DNA of 64,000 nucleotides. Origin: JANQNX01 sp040217095 (GTDB lineage Bacteria; Pseudomonadota; Gammaproteobacteria; Eutrophobiales; Eutrophobiaceae). The notes beneath the pieces were generated by a model. That model made no database searches and was not told the origin of the DNA. It worked only from the letters and a program-made list of their open reading frames with translations. Location: positions 496,001 through 560,000 of the forward strand of contig OZ245888.1 of NCBI GenBank assembly GCA_965229565.1, read 5' to 3'. The translations under genes and the position numbers were made by a program. Shown here in pieces: positions 33,604 through 43,166 of the stretch. How positions within the stretch are numbered: the stretch's first letter is position 1; each line of letters begins with the position of its first letter.

Positions 33604-34638
33604 ATGCGCCTGCGACCCGAGCAGTTAACCACACATCTAAAACGTGGTGAGTTTGCCCCGGTTTATTTCGTGAGCGGTGACGAACCGCTGCAAAAACTCG
33701 AGTGCATTGATGCCATTCGTCAGGCTGCGCGCGAAAACGGCTACGATGAACGTATCGTGTTCAACGTCGACAAGGGTTTTGACTGGGACTCGATCAACCA
33801 GGCAAGTGGCAACCTGTCGTTGTTCGCCAGCCGCCGCATCATTGAACTGCGCATGGGTTCACCCAAACCTGGCAAGGAAGGCGGCAAGGCCATCCAGGAC
33901 TACATCGATGCCGGCAATGCGGATAACCTGCTGATTATCAGCGCGGATAAAATGGACCGGGCCGCACAAAACAACAAGTGGGTAAAGTCGGTGGAAAAAG
34001 CCGGCGCGTTGATCCAGGTCTGGCCGGTTGTCCCGGCCCAGTTACCAGGCTGGATCCAGGCACGACTCCAGGCCAGCAACAAGCGCATCAGCGCCGATGC
34101 GGCCCGACTGATTGCACAACGTGTTGAGGGCAACCTGCTGGCGGCCCGGCAAGAGATCGATAAACTGCAGCTTCTCATCGACAAGGATGATATCGATACA
34201 GACGATGTCATCGCTGCCGTTGCCGATAGCTCACGCTATGACGTATTTGACATGATTGAGAGCGCCTACCTTGGCAACGCCGATCGGACGCTGTTGATGT
34301 TGTCGGGTTTACGCAAGGAGGGCGTCGAGCCGCTGGCATTGTTTGGCGCACTGATGTGGGAATTCAGACGAACGTGCTCTATTGCGTCGGAACAGGAACA
34401 GGGCATCAAGCTGGAGAAACTATTTGCCAGTTATCGTATCTGGGAACAGAAAAAACGTGGTGTCTCGGCTGTTTTGAAGCGTCATACATGTAAAACCCTG
34501 CAGCATCTGTTAACTTATTGCGCGCACATAGACCGGACGCTGAAAAGCGCCAACAAGGAATACGCCTGGGAACAGCTGGCGCTGTTGTTACTGGCCATTG
34601 CCGGCATTCAGACGCGGAAGTTAATACATCTTATTTAA
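33604..34638 (+). CDS. holA: DNA polymerase III delta subunit
   Basis: HolA opens the beta clamp within the clamp loader. The 344 residues start with PVYFVSGDEPLQKLECIDAI, the usual delta N-terminus, and include ISADKMDRAAQNNKWVKSVE and RVEGNLLAARQEIDKLQLL, typical of the AAA-like domain, then a helical collar domain. It lies 6 bp after lptE and ends 1 bp before proA. Confidence 0.95.
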   Translation: MRLRPEQLTTHLKRGEFAPVYFVSGDEPLQKLECIDAIRQAARENGYDERIVFNVDKGFDWDSINQASGNLSLFASRRIIELRMGSPKPGKEGGKAIQDYIDAGNADNLLIISADKMDRAAQNNKWVKSVEKAGALIQVWPVVPAQLPGWIQARLQASNKRISADAARLIAQRVEGNLLAARQEIDKLQLLIDKDDIDTDDVIAAVADSSRYDVFDMIESAYLGNADRTLLMLSGLRKEGVEPLALFGALMWEFRRTCSIASEQEQGIKLEKLFASYRIWEQKKRGVSAVLKRHTCKTLQHLLTYCAHIDRTLKSANKEYAWEQLALLLLAIAGIQTRKLIHLI

Positions 34639-34639
34639 C

Positions 34640-35896
34640 ATGAAAATAAAAGAGTACATGCATGACGTTGGGCAACGCGCCAGAAAGGCCGCGAGCCTGA
34701 TCGCGCGTGCCAGTACCGCTGAAAAAAACACGGCGCTGGAGGCAATTGCGGAAACTATACTCAAGCAACGCGACAAGCTGTTCAAGGCCAACGAGCGAGA
34801 CCTGCAAGCTGCGCGGGATAACCATCTCGACACGGCATTACTGGACAGGCTGATCCTGAATGACAACAGACTTGATGCCATGGCCGAGGGTCTGCAACAG
34901 ATAGCCGCATTGACCGACCCAATAGGTACGATTACCAACATGGCACCGAGACCCAGTGGCATCCGTGTTGGCCAAATGCAGGTGCCACTGGGCGTGGTGG
35001 GAATCATCTACGAGTCGCGGCCAAACGTCACCGCCGACGCAGCGGGGCTTTGTCTTAAATCCGGTAACGCGGCTATCCTGCGTGGCGGCTCGGAAGCATT
35101 ACACTCAAACCAGGCTATTGCAGACTGTATACACACCGGGCTACGAGAAGCCGGGCTGCCGGAGGATACCGTGCAGGTCGTCGCGACTACCGATCGTAGC
35201 GCCGTGGGTGAACTGTTAACCATGCCTGAGTATATCGATGTGATCGTACCCAGGGGCGGCAAGAGTTTAATCGAGCGTGTCAGCAAGGAAGCCATGATGC
35301 CTGTTATCAAGCACCTTGATGGTGTCTGTCATGTCTTTATCGACAAACACGCCGATATAGACAAGGCCGTGCGTATAGCCTTTAACGCCAAGACGCAACG
35401 CTATGGCACCTGCAACACCATGGAGTCATTGTTGATCGCACGCGATGTTGCCAGCAAAGTGCTGGATAGACTGAAACCTCTTTATGATGAAGCCAATGTC
35501 GAAATACGTGGTTGTAAAGAATCGGCCAAACTACTTGGCGACATAAAATCAGCAACCGAACAGGATTACGCGACTGAATACCTGGCACCGATCCTGTCAC
35601 TTAAAATCGTGGCCGATATCGATGAGGCCATAGCGCATATCAGCCGTTTTGGATCGCAACACACGGATGCGATCGTGACCGAGAACCTGGTCAACGCGAA
35701 CCGCTTTTTGCGCGAGGTAGATTCAAGCTCGGTTATGGTTAACGCCTCCACGCGCTTTGCCGACGGCTTTGAATACGGCCTCGGCGCCGAGATCGGTATC
35801 AGCACAGACAAGTTTCATGCGCGTGGCCCGGTTGGACTGGAGGGTTTGACCTCGAAAAAATACATTGTCCTGGGTGACGGTCACATCCGCACGTAA
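34640..35896 (+). CDS. proA: Gamma-glutamyl phosphate reductase
   Basis: ProA makes glutamate semialdehyde for proline. The 418 residues match the family. Motifs include GVVGIIYESRPNVTADAAGL (about 117-136), the cofactor region SGNAAILRGGSEALHSN, DVIVPRGGKSLIERVS, and the active-site Cys in KTQRYGTCNTMESLLI (about 252-267). GAEIGISTDKFHARGPVGLE near the end is diagnostic. It is the fourth gene of the leuS operon. Confidence 0.97.
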   Translation: MKIKEYMHDVGQRARKAASLIARASTAEKNTALEAIAETILKQRDKLFKANERDLQAARDNHLDTALLDRLILNDNRLDAMAEGLQQIAALTDPIGTITNMAPRPSGIRVGQMQVPLGVVGIIYESRPNVTADAAGLCLKSGNAAILRGGSEALHSNQAIADCIHTGLREAGLPEDTVQVVATTDRSAVGELLTMPEYIDVIVPRGGKSLIERVSKEAMMPVIKHLDGVCHVFIDKHADIDKAVRIAFNAKTQRYGTCNTMESLLIARDVASKVLDRLKPLYDEANVEIRGCKESAKLLGDIKSATEQDYATEYLAPILSLKIVADIDEAIAHISRFGSQHTDAIVTENLVNANRFLREVDSSSVMVNASTRFADGFEYGLGAEIGISTDKFHARGPVGLEGLTSKKYIVLGDGHIRT

Positions 35897-35969
35897 GCCA
35901 GGCACAATTAATACATCTGTAATTGATTATTGCCGCCATCCTTACCATAATTAAATCAATGATATTGAA

Positions 35970-36620
35970 ATGCAAAACATGCGGCCTGTAGGAATCCTTG
36001 GCGGCACGTTTGACCCAATACATAAAGGACACACCAGGCTTGCCAGAGAAGCTTGCCTACAACTCGGCCTGCAACAGGTGCGATTGATTCCCGTTAATAT
36101 TCCCCCGCACCGTGTTGCTCCTGTTGCCAATGCTCAAGACCGACTGGCCATGCTTGAGCTTGCCATTGCCGATGAATCCCAACTGGTTATCGACGACCGG
36201 GAGTTACGACAGGACAAGCCGTCTTACACGATCGGGACGCTGGCTTCATTGCGTAAGGAGCTGGGCGATACGCCACTATGCCTGATCATGGGCGCCGACG
36301 TATTTCAGAAAATCGATAGCTGGTATCGCTGGCAGGAAATACCCGAACTGGCACATGTTGTTATCGCGCAGCGGCCTGGCGTTGCCACCGCATGGAATAC
36401 TGATATAAACGAAACGATAAACGATCATACAGCTGCTGATGCAGCAGCACTCGCAACAAAACCCGCCGGCTTGTTCTATTTCATGGACTTTCCGCCGGTT
36501 AATATTTCTGCAACGGCCATTCGGCACGCATTGGCTACCAATAGCCCAACAGATAACTGGCTACATGAATCAACACTGAACTACATACAAGAAAACGATC
36601 TCTACCGGGATGCTGCATGA
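35970..36620 (+). CDS. nadD: Nicotinate-nucleotide adenylyltransferase
   Basis: NadD makes deamido-NAD from nicotinate mononucleotide. The nucleotidyl-transferase motif GILGGTFDPIHKGHTRLA is at about 8-25, with HxGH as HKGH, and the second motif ISATAIR appears near residue 183. The length, 216 residues, is normal. The ATG at 35970 or one three codons later may be used. It overlaps rsfS by 4 bp (ATGA). This nadD-rsfS-rlmH order is conserved in proteobacteria. Confidence 0.96.
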   Translation: MQNMRPVGILGGTFDPIHKGHTRLAREACLQLGLQQVRLIPVNIPPHRVAPVANAQDRLAMLELAIADESQLVIDDRELRQDKPSYTIGTLASLRKELGDTPLCLIMGADVFQKIDSWYRWQEIPELAHVVIAQRPGVATAWNTDINETINDHTAADAAALATKPAGLFYFMDFPPVNISATAIRHALATNSPTDNWLHESTLNYIQENDLYRDAA

Positions 36621-36961
36621 AAAAAACTGAACAGATGGATATTATTCTCGAGTCACTGAACGATGCGAAGGCAGTAGATATCAATGTATTTGATGTAACT
36701 GGCCTGACCAGCATTGCCGATTACATGGTGATTGCCAGCGGCCGTTCCAACCGCCAGGTCAGCGCCATCGCGGAAAGGCTGATCCAGGACATGAAGGCCC
36801 ACGATTATCCCTGCCTTGGCGAAGAGGGCAAAAAAGAAGGTGAGTGGGCGCTGGTCGACCTGGGCGATGTCATTGTCCATGTCATGCATCCGGATACCCG
36901 CGAATACTATCAACTGGAAAAACTCTGGCACGACACCGAGAAGAAAGTAGAGAGAAACTGA
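36617..36961 (+). CDS. rsfS: Ribosomal silencing factor RsfS
   Basis: RsfS binds ribosomal protein uL14 and blocks subunit joining in starvation. The 114 residues carry the family core VFDVTGLTSIADYMVIASGR (about 22-41), SNRQVSAIAERL and GEWALVDLGDVIVHVMHP. Translational coupling with nadD is likely from the ATGA overlap. Confidence 0.96.
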   Translation: MKKTEQMDIILESLNDAKAVDINVFDVTGLTSIADYMVIASGRSNRQVSAIAERLIQDMKAHDYPCLGEEGKKEGEWALVDLGDVIVHVMHPDTREYYQLEKLWHDTEKKVERN

Positions 36962-36964
36962 TCG

Positions 36965-37435
36965 ATGCAAATCGATTTGATCGCGGTTGGCAAACGCATG
37001 CCCGACTGGATCGAATCCGCCTGTAGCGAATACCTGAAACGCCTGCCAAAACAGGTACAGCTATCCGTGCTTGAGATTAACCCGGCCAACCGAACCCGCA
37101 AAAACAGCGTCGATAATTTCAAACAACAGGAAGAACAACGCATACTTGAGGCCATTAAACCGGACAGCATGCTAATCGTGCTTGATGAAGGCGGGCAACC
37201 AGTCAGCAGCAAGGGACTGGCCAATAAACTGGAAACCTGGATAGATAATCAGCAAGCGGTCAGCGTTGTTATCGGTGGTGCCGACGGACTATCAGAAAGA
37301 TTAAAAAATGATGCAAACGAGACCTGGTCTTTATCAGGACTGACACTGCCGCACGGACTGGTAAGAGTCCTGTTCGTCGAACAGGTATACCGCGCCTGGT
37401 CTATCCTCGACAATCACCCTTACCATCGCGAGTAA
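36965..37435 (+). CDS. rlmH: 23S rRNA pseudouridine-1915 N3-methyltransferase
   Basis: RlmH is a SPOUT methyltransferase that modifies pseudouridine 1915 in 23S rRNA. The 156 residues show LIVLDEGGQPVSSKGLANKL, the SAM-knot motif VVIGGADGLSERLK, and the terminal VRVLFVEQVYRAWSILDN with HPYHRE. It lies 3 bp after rsfS. In many relatives mrdA and mrdB follow; here the next genes are on the opposite strand. Confidence 0.97.
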   Translation: MQIDLIAVGKRMPDWIESACSEYLKRLPKQVQLSVLEINPANRTRKNSVDNFKQQEEQRILEAIKPDSMLIVLDEGGQPVSSKGLANKLETWIDNQQAVSVVIGGADGLSERLKNDANETWSLSGLTLPHGLVRVLFVEQVYRAWSILDNHPYHRE

Positions 37436-37441
37436 AGATGG

Positions 37442-37846
37442 TTACAACTGTTCGATACGCTGCAGGTAATAATCGAGATGCTGTCGCTCAAATTCCGACA
37501 AATCCCAGTCATGACTGGCAAGTCGATCCATATATTTTGCTGCTATCACGTAAGCATAGGCATTAACCGGTTTACCTTCCTGTTGAACCACCACCTGTAA
37601 ACGGTCATAGAGCACATCTTCAAACTCGTCCAGCAAGGCCAGCGCCTCATCATTAATGTCGTTGTAAAGTACCCCGGGTGTTGATGCAGACTCGTCGGGG
37701 ACGATGGCTGGATAAACCCGGTTTTTGATCTGGTAGCGACGGTATCCCGGTAACAGGGCGGGTTGGTAAGGAAATGACTGGCCTGTCACCGCCGTCATCA
37801 CGGTCGGCACCTGCAAGGTGCCATAGGTAAAAACGGAAACAGGCAC
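37442..37846 (-). CDS. Gamma-glutamylcyclotransferase-family (AIG2-like) protein
   Basis: A 134-residue protein of the gamma-glutamylcyclotransferase fold. The signature VFTYGTLQVPTVM is at the N-terminus, with LPGYRRYQI, VYPAIVPDES and GVLYNDINDEALALLDEFED, whose Glu residues form the presumed active site. I place the start at a GTG (37846), because longer readings run through the end of the upstream gene; the ribosome site is poor. Whether it acts on gamma-glutamyl amines, glutathione or something else is unknown. Confidence 0.8.
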   Translation of the reverse strand: MPVSVFTYGTLQVPTVMTAVTGQSFPYQPALLPGYRRYQIKNRVYPAIVPDESASTPGVLYNDINDEALALLDEFEDVLYDRLQVVVQQEGKPVNAYAYVIAAKYMDRLASHDWDLSEFERQHLDYYLQRIEQL

Positions 37847-37859
37847 AACGACTAAAGGA

Positions 37860-38201
37860 CTACCAGCGTAGCAAGACCCAGCGGGGAATATTGGTGTCGT
37901 CCAGTGAACTGCGACGCGTGTCCAGTTCTCCGTTACCATTATCATCGACGAGATAATAGGCAGGACCCACCGTGGGCGTTATCTTGACCATGTAGAGATG
38001 GCCGTTGACGCGATACTCTTCTATCACGGCGTCATCCTTCCTGATGATCGTGACTTGCGGTTCAATGCTTTCACCGCTCTGTACTGCTTCCGGCAGATCG
38101 GGCGGCTCCGGCGCGGGCTCTAAACCACCCGGGTTGGTATTGCCGGCATAACCGCTTAAAGAAAACAGTAATAAGCTCAAACTAATTAACAGGTTTTTCA
38201 T
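37860..38201 (-). CDS. Exported DUF2782 protein
   Basis: A 113-residue secreted protein of the DUF2782 family, often found beside polA in gammaproteobacteria. A signal peptide (about 1-19, ending SGYA) precedes a proline-rich stretch (EPAPEPPDLPE) and the conserved domain ITPTVGPAYYLVDDNGNGEL to the final IPRWVLLRW. The ATG at 38201 has an AGGATGGGA ribosome site, preferred over a start nine codons upstream. The role is unknown. It is divergent from polA (165-bp gap with no clear promoter that I can defend). Confidence 0.82.
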   Translation of the reverse strand: MKNLLISLSLLLFSLSGYAGNTNPGGLEPAPEPPDLPEAVQSGESIEPQVTIIRKDDAVIEEYRVNGHLYMVKITPTVGPAYYLVDDNGNGELDTRRSSLDDTNIPRWVLLRW

Positions 38202-38366
38202 TGTCCCATCCTGGCAATTTTTACTCACTTTACCACCACGCCCCGGCCAGATGAAGCCTCTGTAATGAGAACTTTATACAGCTCCGGGAAAAATCGTTCG
38301 GTGCGGTTTTTTTTGACCGAAACTGTCATAATGCGTTGCCATTTCTATGACTGAATTCAAATATCA

Positions 38367-41072
38367 ATGACTGAGCGTACCCTGGTCCTGGTAGACGGCT
38401 CCTATTACCTGTTTCGTGCTTACCATGCCGTGCGCGGCCTGAGCAATTCCAGCGGCGAGCCCACTGGCGCCATCTATGGGGTGATCAATATGATCAGGAA
38501 ACACCTGTCCGAGGGGGGCCCGGATTACTTCGCGGTCGTGTTTGATGCCAAGGGCGACACCTTCCGCAATGAAATGTACAAGGACTACAAGGCCAACCGG
38601 CCGCCAATGCCGGATGACCTTGCCTGCCAGATACAACCACTGCACGACATCATCCGTGCCATGGGCATCCCGTTGCTTATCATTAACAGGGTAGAAGCCG
38701 ACGACGTGATCGCGACACTCTCGCGCCAGGCTGCCGAGCTCAATATAAAAACGATCGTATCCACCGGTGACAAGGACCTGGCACAGATGGTCAACGACAA
38801 GATCCATCTGATTAACACGATGAACAGCCTGTACCTGGATCCCGCCGGTGTTGAAAAAAAATTCGGCATCCCGCCCGAGCGTATCATCGACTACCTCACA
38901 CTCGTCGGCGACAGCGTCGACAATATTCCCGGCGTCCCCAAGGTTGGCCCAAAGACCGCGGTCAAATGGTTAACAGAATATGGCTCGCTGGATGCCATCG
39001 TCGAGCATGCCGATGACATCAAGGGCAAGGTCGGTGAAAACCTGCGTGAGTTCCTGCCCAAAATTCCATTAACCCGTGAACTGGTTACGCTGAAATACGA
39101 TGTTGAACTGGAATTTACACCGGAAGACCTGGTACTCGCAGAGGCAGACGAGGAAGACCTGCGCAAACAATTTCGTTACTGGGGCTTCAAGACCTGGCTG
39201 GCCCAGCTTGATGCCACTGAGCCGGCCATGACAGAAGACAACGGGGAACAAGCAGAAGAAGCGGAAAAAGACTACCAGACCATAACCACGAACAAGCAGC
39301 TGGATGCATGGATAAAGAAACTCGACAAGGCAAAACTGATCTCTGTCGACACCGAGACCACCAGCCTCAACTACATGGTTGCCCGTATCGTCGGTATCTC
39401 GTTTGCCGTCAGTGAAAACGAGGCGGCCTACCTGCCGCTGGCACACGATTATGCCGGCGCACCAGAGCAGTTGCCGTTGGAGGCAACGCTGGAAAAACTG
39501 AAGCCCATCCTGGAAGACGAGAACAAGGCCAAGATCGGACAAAACCTGAAATACGATCTCGAGGTGTTTGCCAATTACGGCATCAGCCTCAGGGGGATCG
39601 AGCATGACACCATGCTCGAGTCGTACGTGCTAAATAGCACGGCTACCCGGCATGACATGGACTCACTGGCCCTCAAATACCTGAATATAGAAACCATTCA
39701 TTACGAGGACGTGGCCGGCAAGGGCGCCAAGCAAATACCGTTTAACGAGGTCAGCGTTGAAACAGCCGCGCCGTATGCCGCTGAAGATGCCGATATAGTA
39801 CTGAAACTGCATCGCGCCCTATCAACCGAGCTGGAGACCATCCCGAACCTGGCGAAGGTTTACCGCGATATTGAAATACCGTTGCTCAGCGTACTGGCGG
39901 GCATTGAAAGAAACGGGGTCATTATCGATGACCACATGTTGCTGGAGCAGGCGCATGACATGAAGGTGCGTATGCAGGAAATCGAGGCCGAGGCGCATGA
40001 CATGGCGGGCGAGAGTTTCAACATAGGCTCGCCGAAACAGATCCAGGCCATTCTTTATGACAAGATGGAATTACCGGTACTGGCGAAGACACCCAAGGGA
40101 CAACCGTCGACGGCAGAGTCGGTATTGCAAGACCTCGCTGCCGATTACGCCTTGCCTAAACTGATACTGGACTATCGCAGCCTCAGTAAACTTTGCTCAA
40201 CCTACAATGAAAAACTGCCGCAGATGGTCAACAAGCAAACCGGGCGTTTGCACACGTCCTATCACCAGGCCGTCACTGCAACCGGGCGCTTGTCTTCGTC
40301 CGAACCAAATTTACAAAACATCCCGATACGAACGGCCGAGGGCAGAAAAATTCGCCAGGCCTTTATTGCACCCAAAGGTTATACGCTGGTCGCCGCGGAC
40401 TATTCACAGATAGAACTACGCATTATGGCGCACCTGTCCGGCGACGGGGGGCTGGTAGAGGCCTTCACGCAAGGACAGGACATTCACAGGAGCACGGCTG
40501 CCGAGGTTTTTTCAACCAAACTGGACGAGGTTACGGCAGATCAGCGCCGGGCGGCCAAGGCCATCAACTTCGGCCTCATCTATGGCATGTCGGCCTTTGG
40601 CCTGGCCAAACAGCTTGGAATACAGCGGGGCGAGGCACAGGAATACGTCAACCTGTACTTTGAACGCTATCCTGGCGTGAAGCTCTTCATGGAAACCACG
40701 CGTAACAAGGCAAAAGAAGCCGGCTACGTGGAAACGGTTTACGGTCGGCGCCTGTACCTGCCTGAAATCAACGCCCGCAATGCCGCGCGGCGCCAGTATG
40801 CGGAACGCACGGCTATTAACGCACCCATGCAAGGCACGGCTGCCGACATCATTAAGCTGGCGATGATCGAGATCGCAAACTGGCTGGAAACGGCAAAAAT
40901 CGATGCGAAAATGATCATGCAGGTCCATGACGAACTGGTGTTTGAAGTGAAGAATGCAGCGACAAAAGACTTTATCAACCAGGTCGAAGAGCTGATGACG
41001 CGTAACAACAGACTGGATGTACCACTCGAAGTCGACATCGGCCAGGGTAAAAACTGGGACGAGGCGCATTAG
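38367..41072 (+). CDS. polA: DNA polymerase I
   Basis: PolA repairs DNA and removes Okazaki primers. All three domains are present in 901 residues: the 5'-3' exonuclease (about 1-290, with LVLVDGSYYLFRAYHA and GDSVDNIPGVPKVGPKTA), the 3'-5' proofreading domain (about 300-500), and the polymerase. The proofreading residues are intact (VDTETTSLN, GQNLKYDLEVF, AAEDADIVLKLH). Polymerase motifs A to C are seen in VAADYSQIELRIMAHLSGD, RRAAKAINFGLIYGMSAFGL and QVHDELVFEV. Confidence 0.98.
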   Translation: MTERTLVLVDGSYYLFRAYHAVRGLSNSSGEPTGAIYGVINMIRKHLSEGGPDYFAVVFDAKGDTFRNEMYKDYKANRPPMPDDLACQIQPLHDIIRAMGIPLLIINRVEADDVIATLSRQAAELNIKTIVSTGDKDLAQMVNDKIHLINTMNSLYLDPAGVEKKFGIPPERIIDYLTLVGDSVDNIPGVPKVGPKTAVKWLTEYGSLDAIVEHADDIKGKVGENLREFLPKIPLTRELVTLKYDVELEFTPEDLVLAEADEEDLRKQFRYWGFKTWLAQLDATEPAMTEDNGEQAEEAEKDYQTITTNKQLDAWIKKLDKAKLISVDTETTSLNYMVARIVGISFAVSENEAAYLPLAHDYAGAPEQLPLEATLEKLKPILEDENKAKIGQNLKYDLEVFANYGISLRGIEHDTMLESYVLNSTATRHDMDSLALKYLNIETIHYEDVAGKGAKQIPFNEVSVETAAPYAAEDADIVLKLHRALSTELETIPNLAKVYRDIEIPLLSVLAGIERNGVIIDDHMLLEQAHDMKVRMQEIEAEAHDMAGESFNIGSPKQIQAILYDKMELPVLAKTPKGQPSTAESVLQDLAADYALPKLILDYRSLSKLCSTYNEKLPQMVNKQTGRLHTSYHQAVTATGRLSSSEPNLQNIPIRTAEGRKIRQAFIAPKGYTLVAADYSQIELRIMAHLSGDGGLVEAFTQGQDIHRSTAAEVFSTKLDEVTADQRRAAKAINFGLIYGMSAFGLAKQLGIQRGEAQEYVNLYFERYPGVKLFMETTRNKAKEAGYVETVYGRRLYLPEINARNAARRQYAERTAINAPMQGTAADIIKLAMIEIANWLETAKIDAKMIMQVHDELVFEVKNAATKDFINQVEELMTRNNRLDVPLEVDIGQGKNWDEAH

Positions 41073-41106
41073 ATAGTGTAATTTATGACTTTATTCTGTA
41101 ATCAAG

Positions 41107-41136
41107 TTGAGCCTATAATTTCTTTAACGATATAAT
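41107..41136 (+). promoter_or_regulatory. Candidate promoter of the hisA-tatC operon
   Basis: TTGAGC (41107-41112) and a perfect TATAAT (41131-41136) are 18 bp apart in the 161-bp polA-hisA gap. A second TATAAT lies at 41114-41119. A leader of about 90 bases would result; I see no histidine-rich leader peptide. Confidence 0.5.
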
Positions 41137-41233
41137 TCAGTTAATCAACTAATTACGATTCGAAACTAACCAGGATTTCCATTCATAGCGTTTGCGCGCT
41201 AACCAGTTCCAACTACATCTTCAGTAAACCAGA

Positions 41234-41983
41234 ATGTTAATTATTCCCGCCATAGATATTAAGAACGGCAAGTGTGTCCGCCTGAGCCAGGGCAATATGG
41301 ACAATGCAACCGTTTACTCGGATGACCCTGTGGCCATGGCCGATCGCTGGGTTGAGGCAGGCGCGAGGCGCCTGCACGTTGTTGACCTGGACGGGGCAGT
41401 AAAAGGCACGCCCGGTAACGCGGACATCATCCATGCTATTGCCGAGGCACACCCCGGTGTGCCCATACAGGTTGGCGGCGGGATTCGCGACGAGGACACG
41501 ATCCAGGCGTATCTCGACGTGGGTGTTTCCTATGTCATTATCGGCACCCGCGCAGTGACCACGCCGCATTTTGTGTCTGACGTGTGCCTGGAGTTTCCGG
41601 GTCATATCATCGTCGGGCTGGATGCGAAGAATGGCAAGCTGGCTACCAATGGCTGGTCAAAATTGTCCCACCATGATGCAACCGACATGGCAGAGCGCTT
41701 CGAGGAAGAAGGCGTCGCTGCCATCATCTTTACCGACATAGGCCGCGACGGAATGCTTACCAATGTCAACGTCGAGGCCACGGTCAATATCTGCAAGAAC
41801 ATCACCATCCCGGTCATAGCCTCTGGCGGCATCAGCAGCATGAACGATATCAAGGCCCTGTGTGAGGCCGGCGAAGAGGGCATTTACGGCGCTATTACCG
41901 GTCGCGCAATCTACGAGGGTAAGCTGGACTTCGAGGAAGCCCAGAAATACGCGGATAAGGCCTGTACCTACAAGGCTGAATAA
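41234..41983 (+). CDS. hisA: ProFAR isomerase (histidine synthesis)
   Basis: HisA isomerises the fourth intermediate of histidine synthesis. It is a half-barrel duplicate of 249 residues: MLIIPAIDIKNGKCVRLSQG at the start with the catalytic Asp8, HVVDLDGAVKGTPGN, QVGGGIRDEDTIQAYLD, and IIFTDIGRDGMLTNVN with the second catalytic Asp. It overlaps hisF by one base (TAATG). The usual upstream partners hisB and hisH are missing from this operon. Confidence 0.97.
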   Translation: MLIIPAIDIKNGKCVRLSQGNMDNATVYSDDPVAMADRWVEAGARRLHVVDLDGAVKGTPGNADIIHAIAEAHPGVPIQVGGGIRDEDTIQAYLDVGVSYVIIGTRAVTTPHFVSDVCLEFPGHIIVGLDAKNGKLATNGWSKLSHHDATDMAERFEEEGVAAIIFTDIGRDGMLTNVNVEATVNICKNITIPVIASGGISSMNDIKALCEAGEEGIYGAITGRAIYEGKLDFEEAQKYADKACTYKAE

Positions 41984-42750
41984 TGGGCCTTGCCAAGCGC
42001 ATCATCCCTTGCCTGGACGTAGACAACGGCCGGGTAGTCAAGGGCATCCGTTTCGTCGATATCAAGGATGCAGGCGACCCCATCGAGGTCGCACGTCGCT
42101 ATGACGAACAGGGCGCAGACGAAATCACCTTTCTCGACATTACCGCCAGCAGCGATGACAGGGAGACCATGGTGCACGTGGTTGAAGCCGTCGCCAGCCA
42201 GGTATTTATTCCCTTGACCGTCGGTGGCGGCATTCGCACGCTGGAAGATATACAGCGCATGCTGAACGCCGGGGCCGATAAACTCAGCATCAACACTGCC
42301 GCAGTTAAAGACCCCGAGTTCGTCAGGCGTGCTGCAGAAAAGTTTGGCTCACAATGTATTGTTGTTGCCATCGACGCGAAGCAATCCGCGGAGTCACCGG
42401 CAACATGGGAGGTCTATACTCATGGTGGGCGCAACCCGACCGGCCTCGACGCGATAGAATGGGCCAGGAAAATGGAAGCTTACGGTGCCGGCGAGATACT
42501 GCTCACCAGCATGGACCGTGATGGCACGCGTGATGGATTTGATATCGGCCTGACCCGTGCCGTTAGCGAGGCCGTGAGTATCCCGGTCATTGCCTCCGGC
42601 GGGGTGGGCAAACTGGAACACCTGGCCCAAGGCATCATCGAGGGCAAGGCCGATGCGGTACTGGCCGCCAGTATCTTTCATTTCGGCGAACACACCGTCA
42701 ACGAGGCCAAGCAGGTCATGGCTGCAAAACATATCGAGGTAAGGCTGTAA
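41983..42750 (+). CDS. hisF: Imidazole glycerol phosphate synthase, cyclase subunit
   Basis: HisF forms imidazole glycerol phosphate and AICAR with ammonia from HisH. The 255 residues begin GLAKRIIPCLDVDNGRVVKG (catalytic Asp near residue 12), with FLDITASSDDRETMVHVVEA, VGGGIRTLEDIQRMLNAGAD and LTSMDRDGTRDGFDIGLTR (second Asp). The partner glutaminase hisH is not in the window. AICAR produced here is the substrate of PurH, also in this window. Confidence 0.97.
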   Translation: MGLAKRIIPCLDVDNGRVVKGIRFVDIKDAGDPIEVARRYDEQGADEITFLDITASSDDRETMVHVVEAVASQVFIPLTVGGGIRTLEDIQRMLNAGADKLSINTAAVKDPEFVRRAAEKFGSQCIVVAIDAKQSAESPATWEVYTHGGRNPTGLDAIEWARKMEAYGAGEILLTSMDRDGTRDGFDIGLTRAVSEAVSIPVIASGGVGKLEHLAQGIIEGKADAVLAASIFHFGEHTVNEAKQVMAAKHIEVRL

Positions 42751-42752
42751 CC

Positions 42753-43139
42753 ATGTCGAACTGGACAGACAAGGTAAACTGGAACGAGCAGGGGCTGGTA
42801 CCTGTCGTGGTGCAAGACGTGGCCAGTGGGCAGGTGTTGATGCACGCCTGGATGAACCGCGAGGCACTTCAACAGACCCACGATAGTGGTAAGGCGGTTT
42901 ACTGGTCACGCTCACGTCAGCAGCTATGGACCAAGGGCGAGAGCTCGGGACATTTTCAACAGGTTGAATCGATTCGCATGGATTGTGATAACGACACGTT
43001 ATTGCTCAGCGTACGGCAGGAGGGCGGTATCGCCTGTCATACGGGCAGGGCTCACTGTTTTTTTCAGAAACTGGAAGACGAGGACTGGCAAACCACTGAA
43101 CCGGTGCTGGAAGACCCGGCTACCATTTATAAAAAGTAA
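42753..43139 (+). CDS. hisI: Phosphoribosyl-AMP cyclohydrolase
   Basis: HisI opens the purine ring of PR-AMP, a zinc-dependent step. The 128 residues include VLMHAWMNREALQQTHDSGK, AVYWSRSRQQLWTKGESSG and the metal ligands in RMDCDNDTLLLSVRQEGGIA with CHTGRAHCFF. It is a stand-alone protein; hisE follows as a separate gene. Confidence 0.96.
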   Translation: MSNWTDKVNWNEQGLVPVVVQDVASGQVLMHAWMNREALQQTHDSGKAVYWSRSRQQLWTKGESSGHFQQVESIRMDCDNDTLLLSVRQEGGIACHTGRAHCFFQKLEDEDWQTTEPVLEDPATIYKK

Positions 43140-43166
43140 TCAGCAACCCGACACGGACAACACACC

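Noticed and set aside
37847..37945. Longer start for the gamma-glutamylcyclotransferase-like gene
   Set aside because: The added residues cover the end of the DUF2782 gene and do not resemble the family; the fold begins at VFTYGTL.
41073..41233. Histidine attenuator before hisA
   Set aside because: No short peptide with a run of His codons and no terminator/antiterminator pair are visible.
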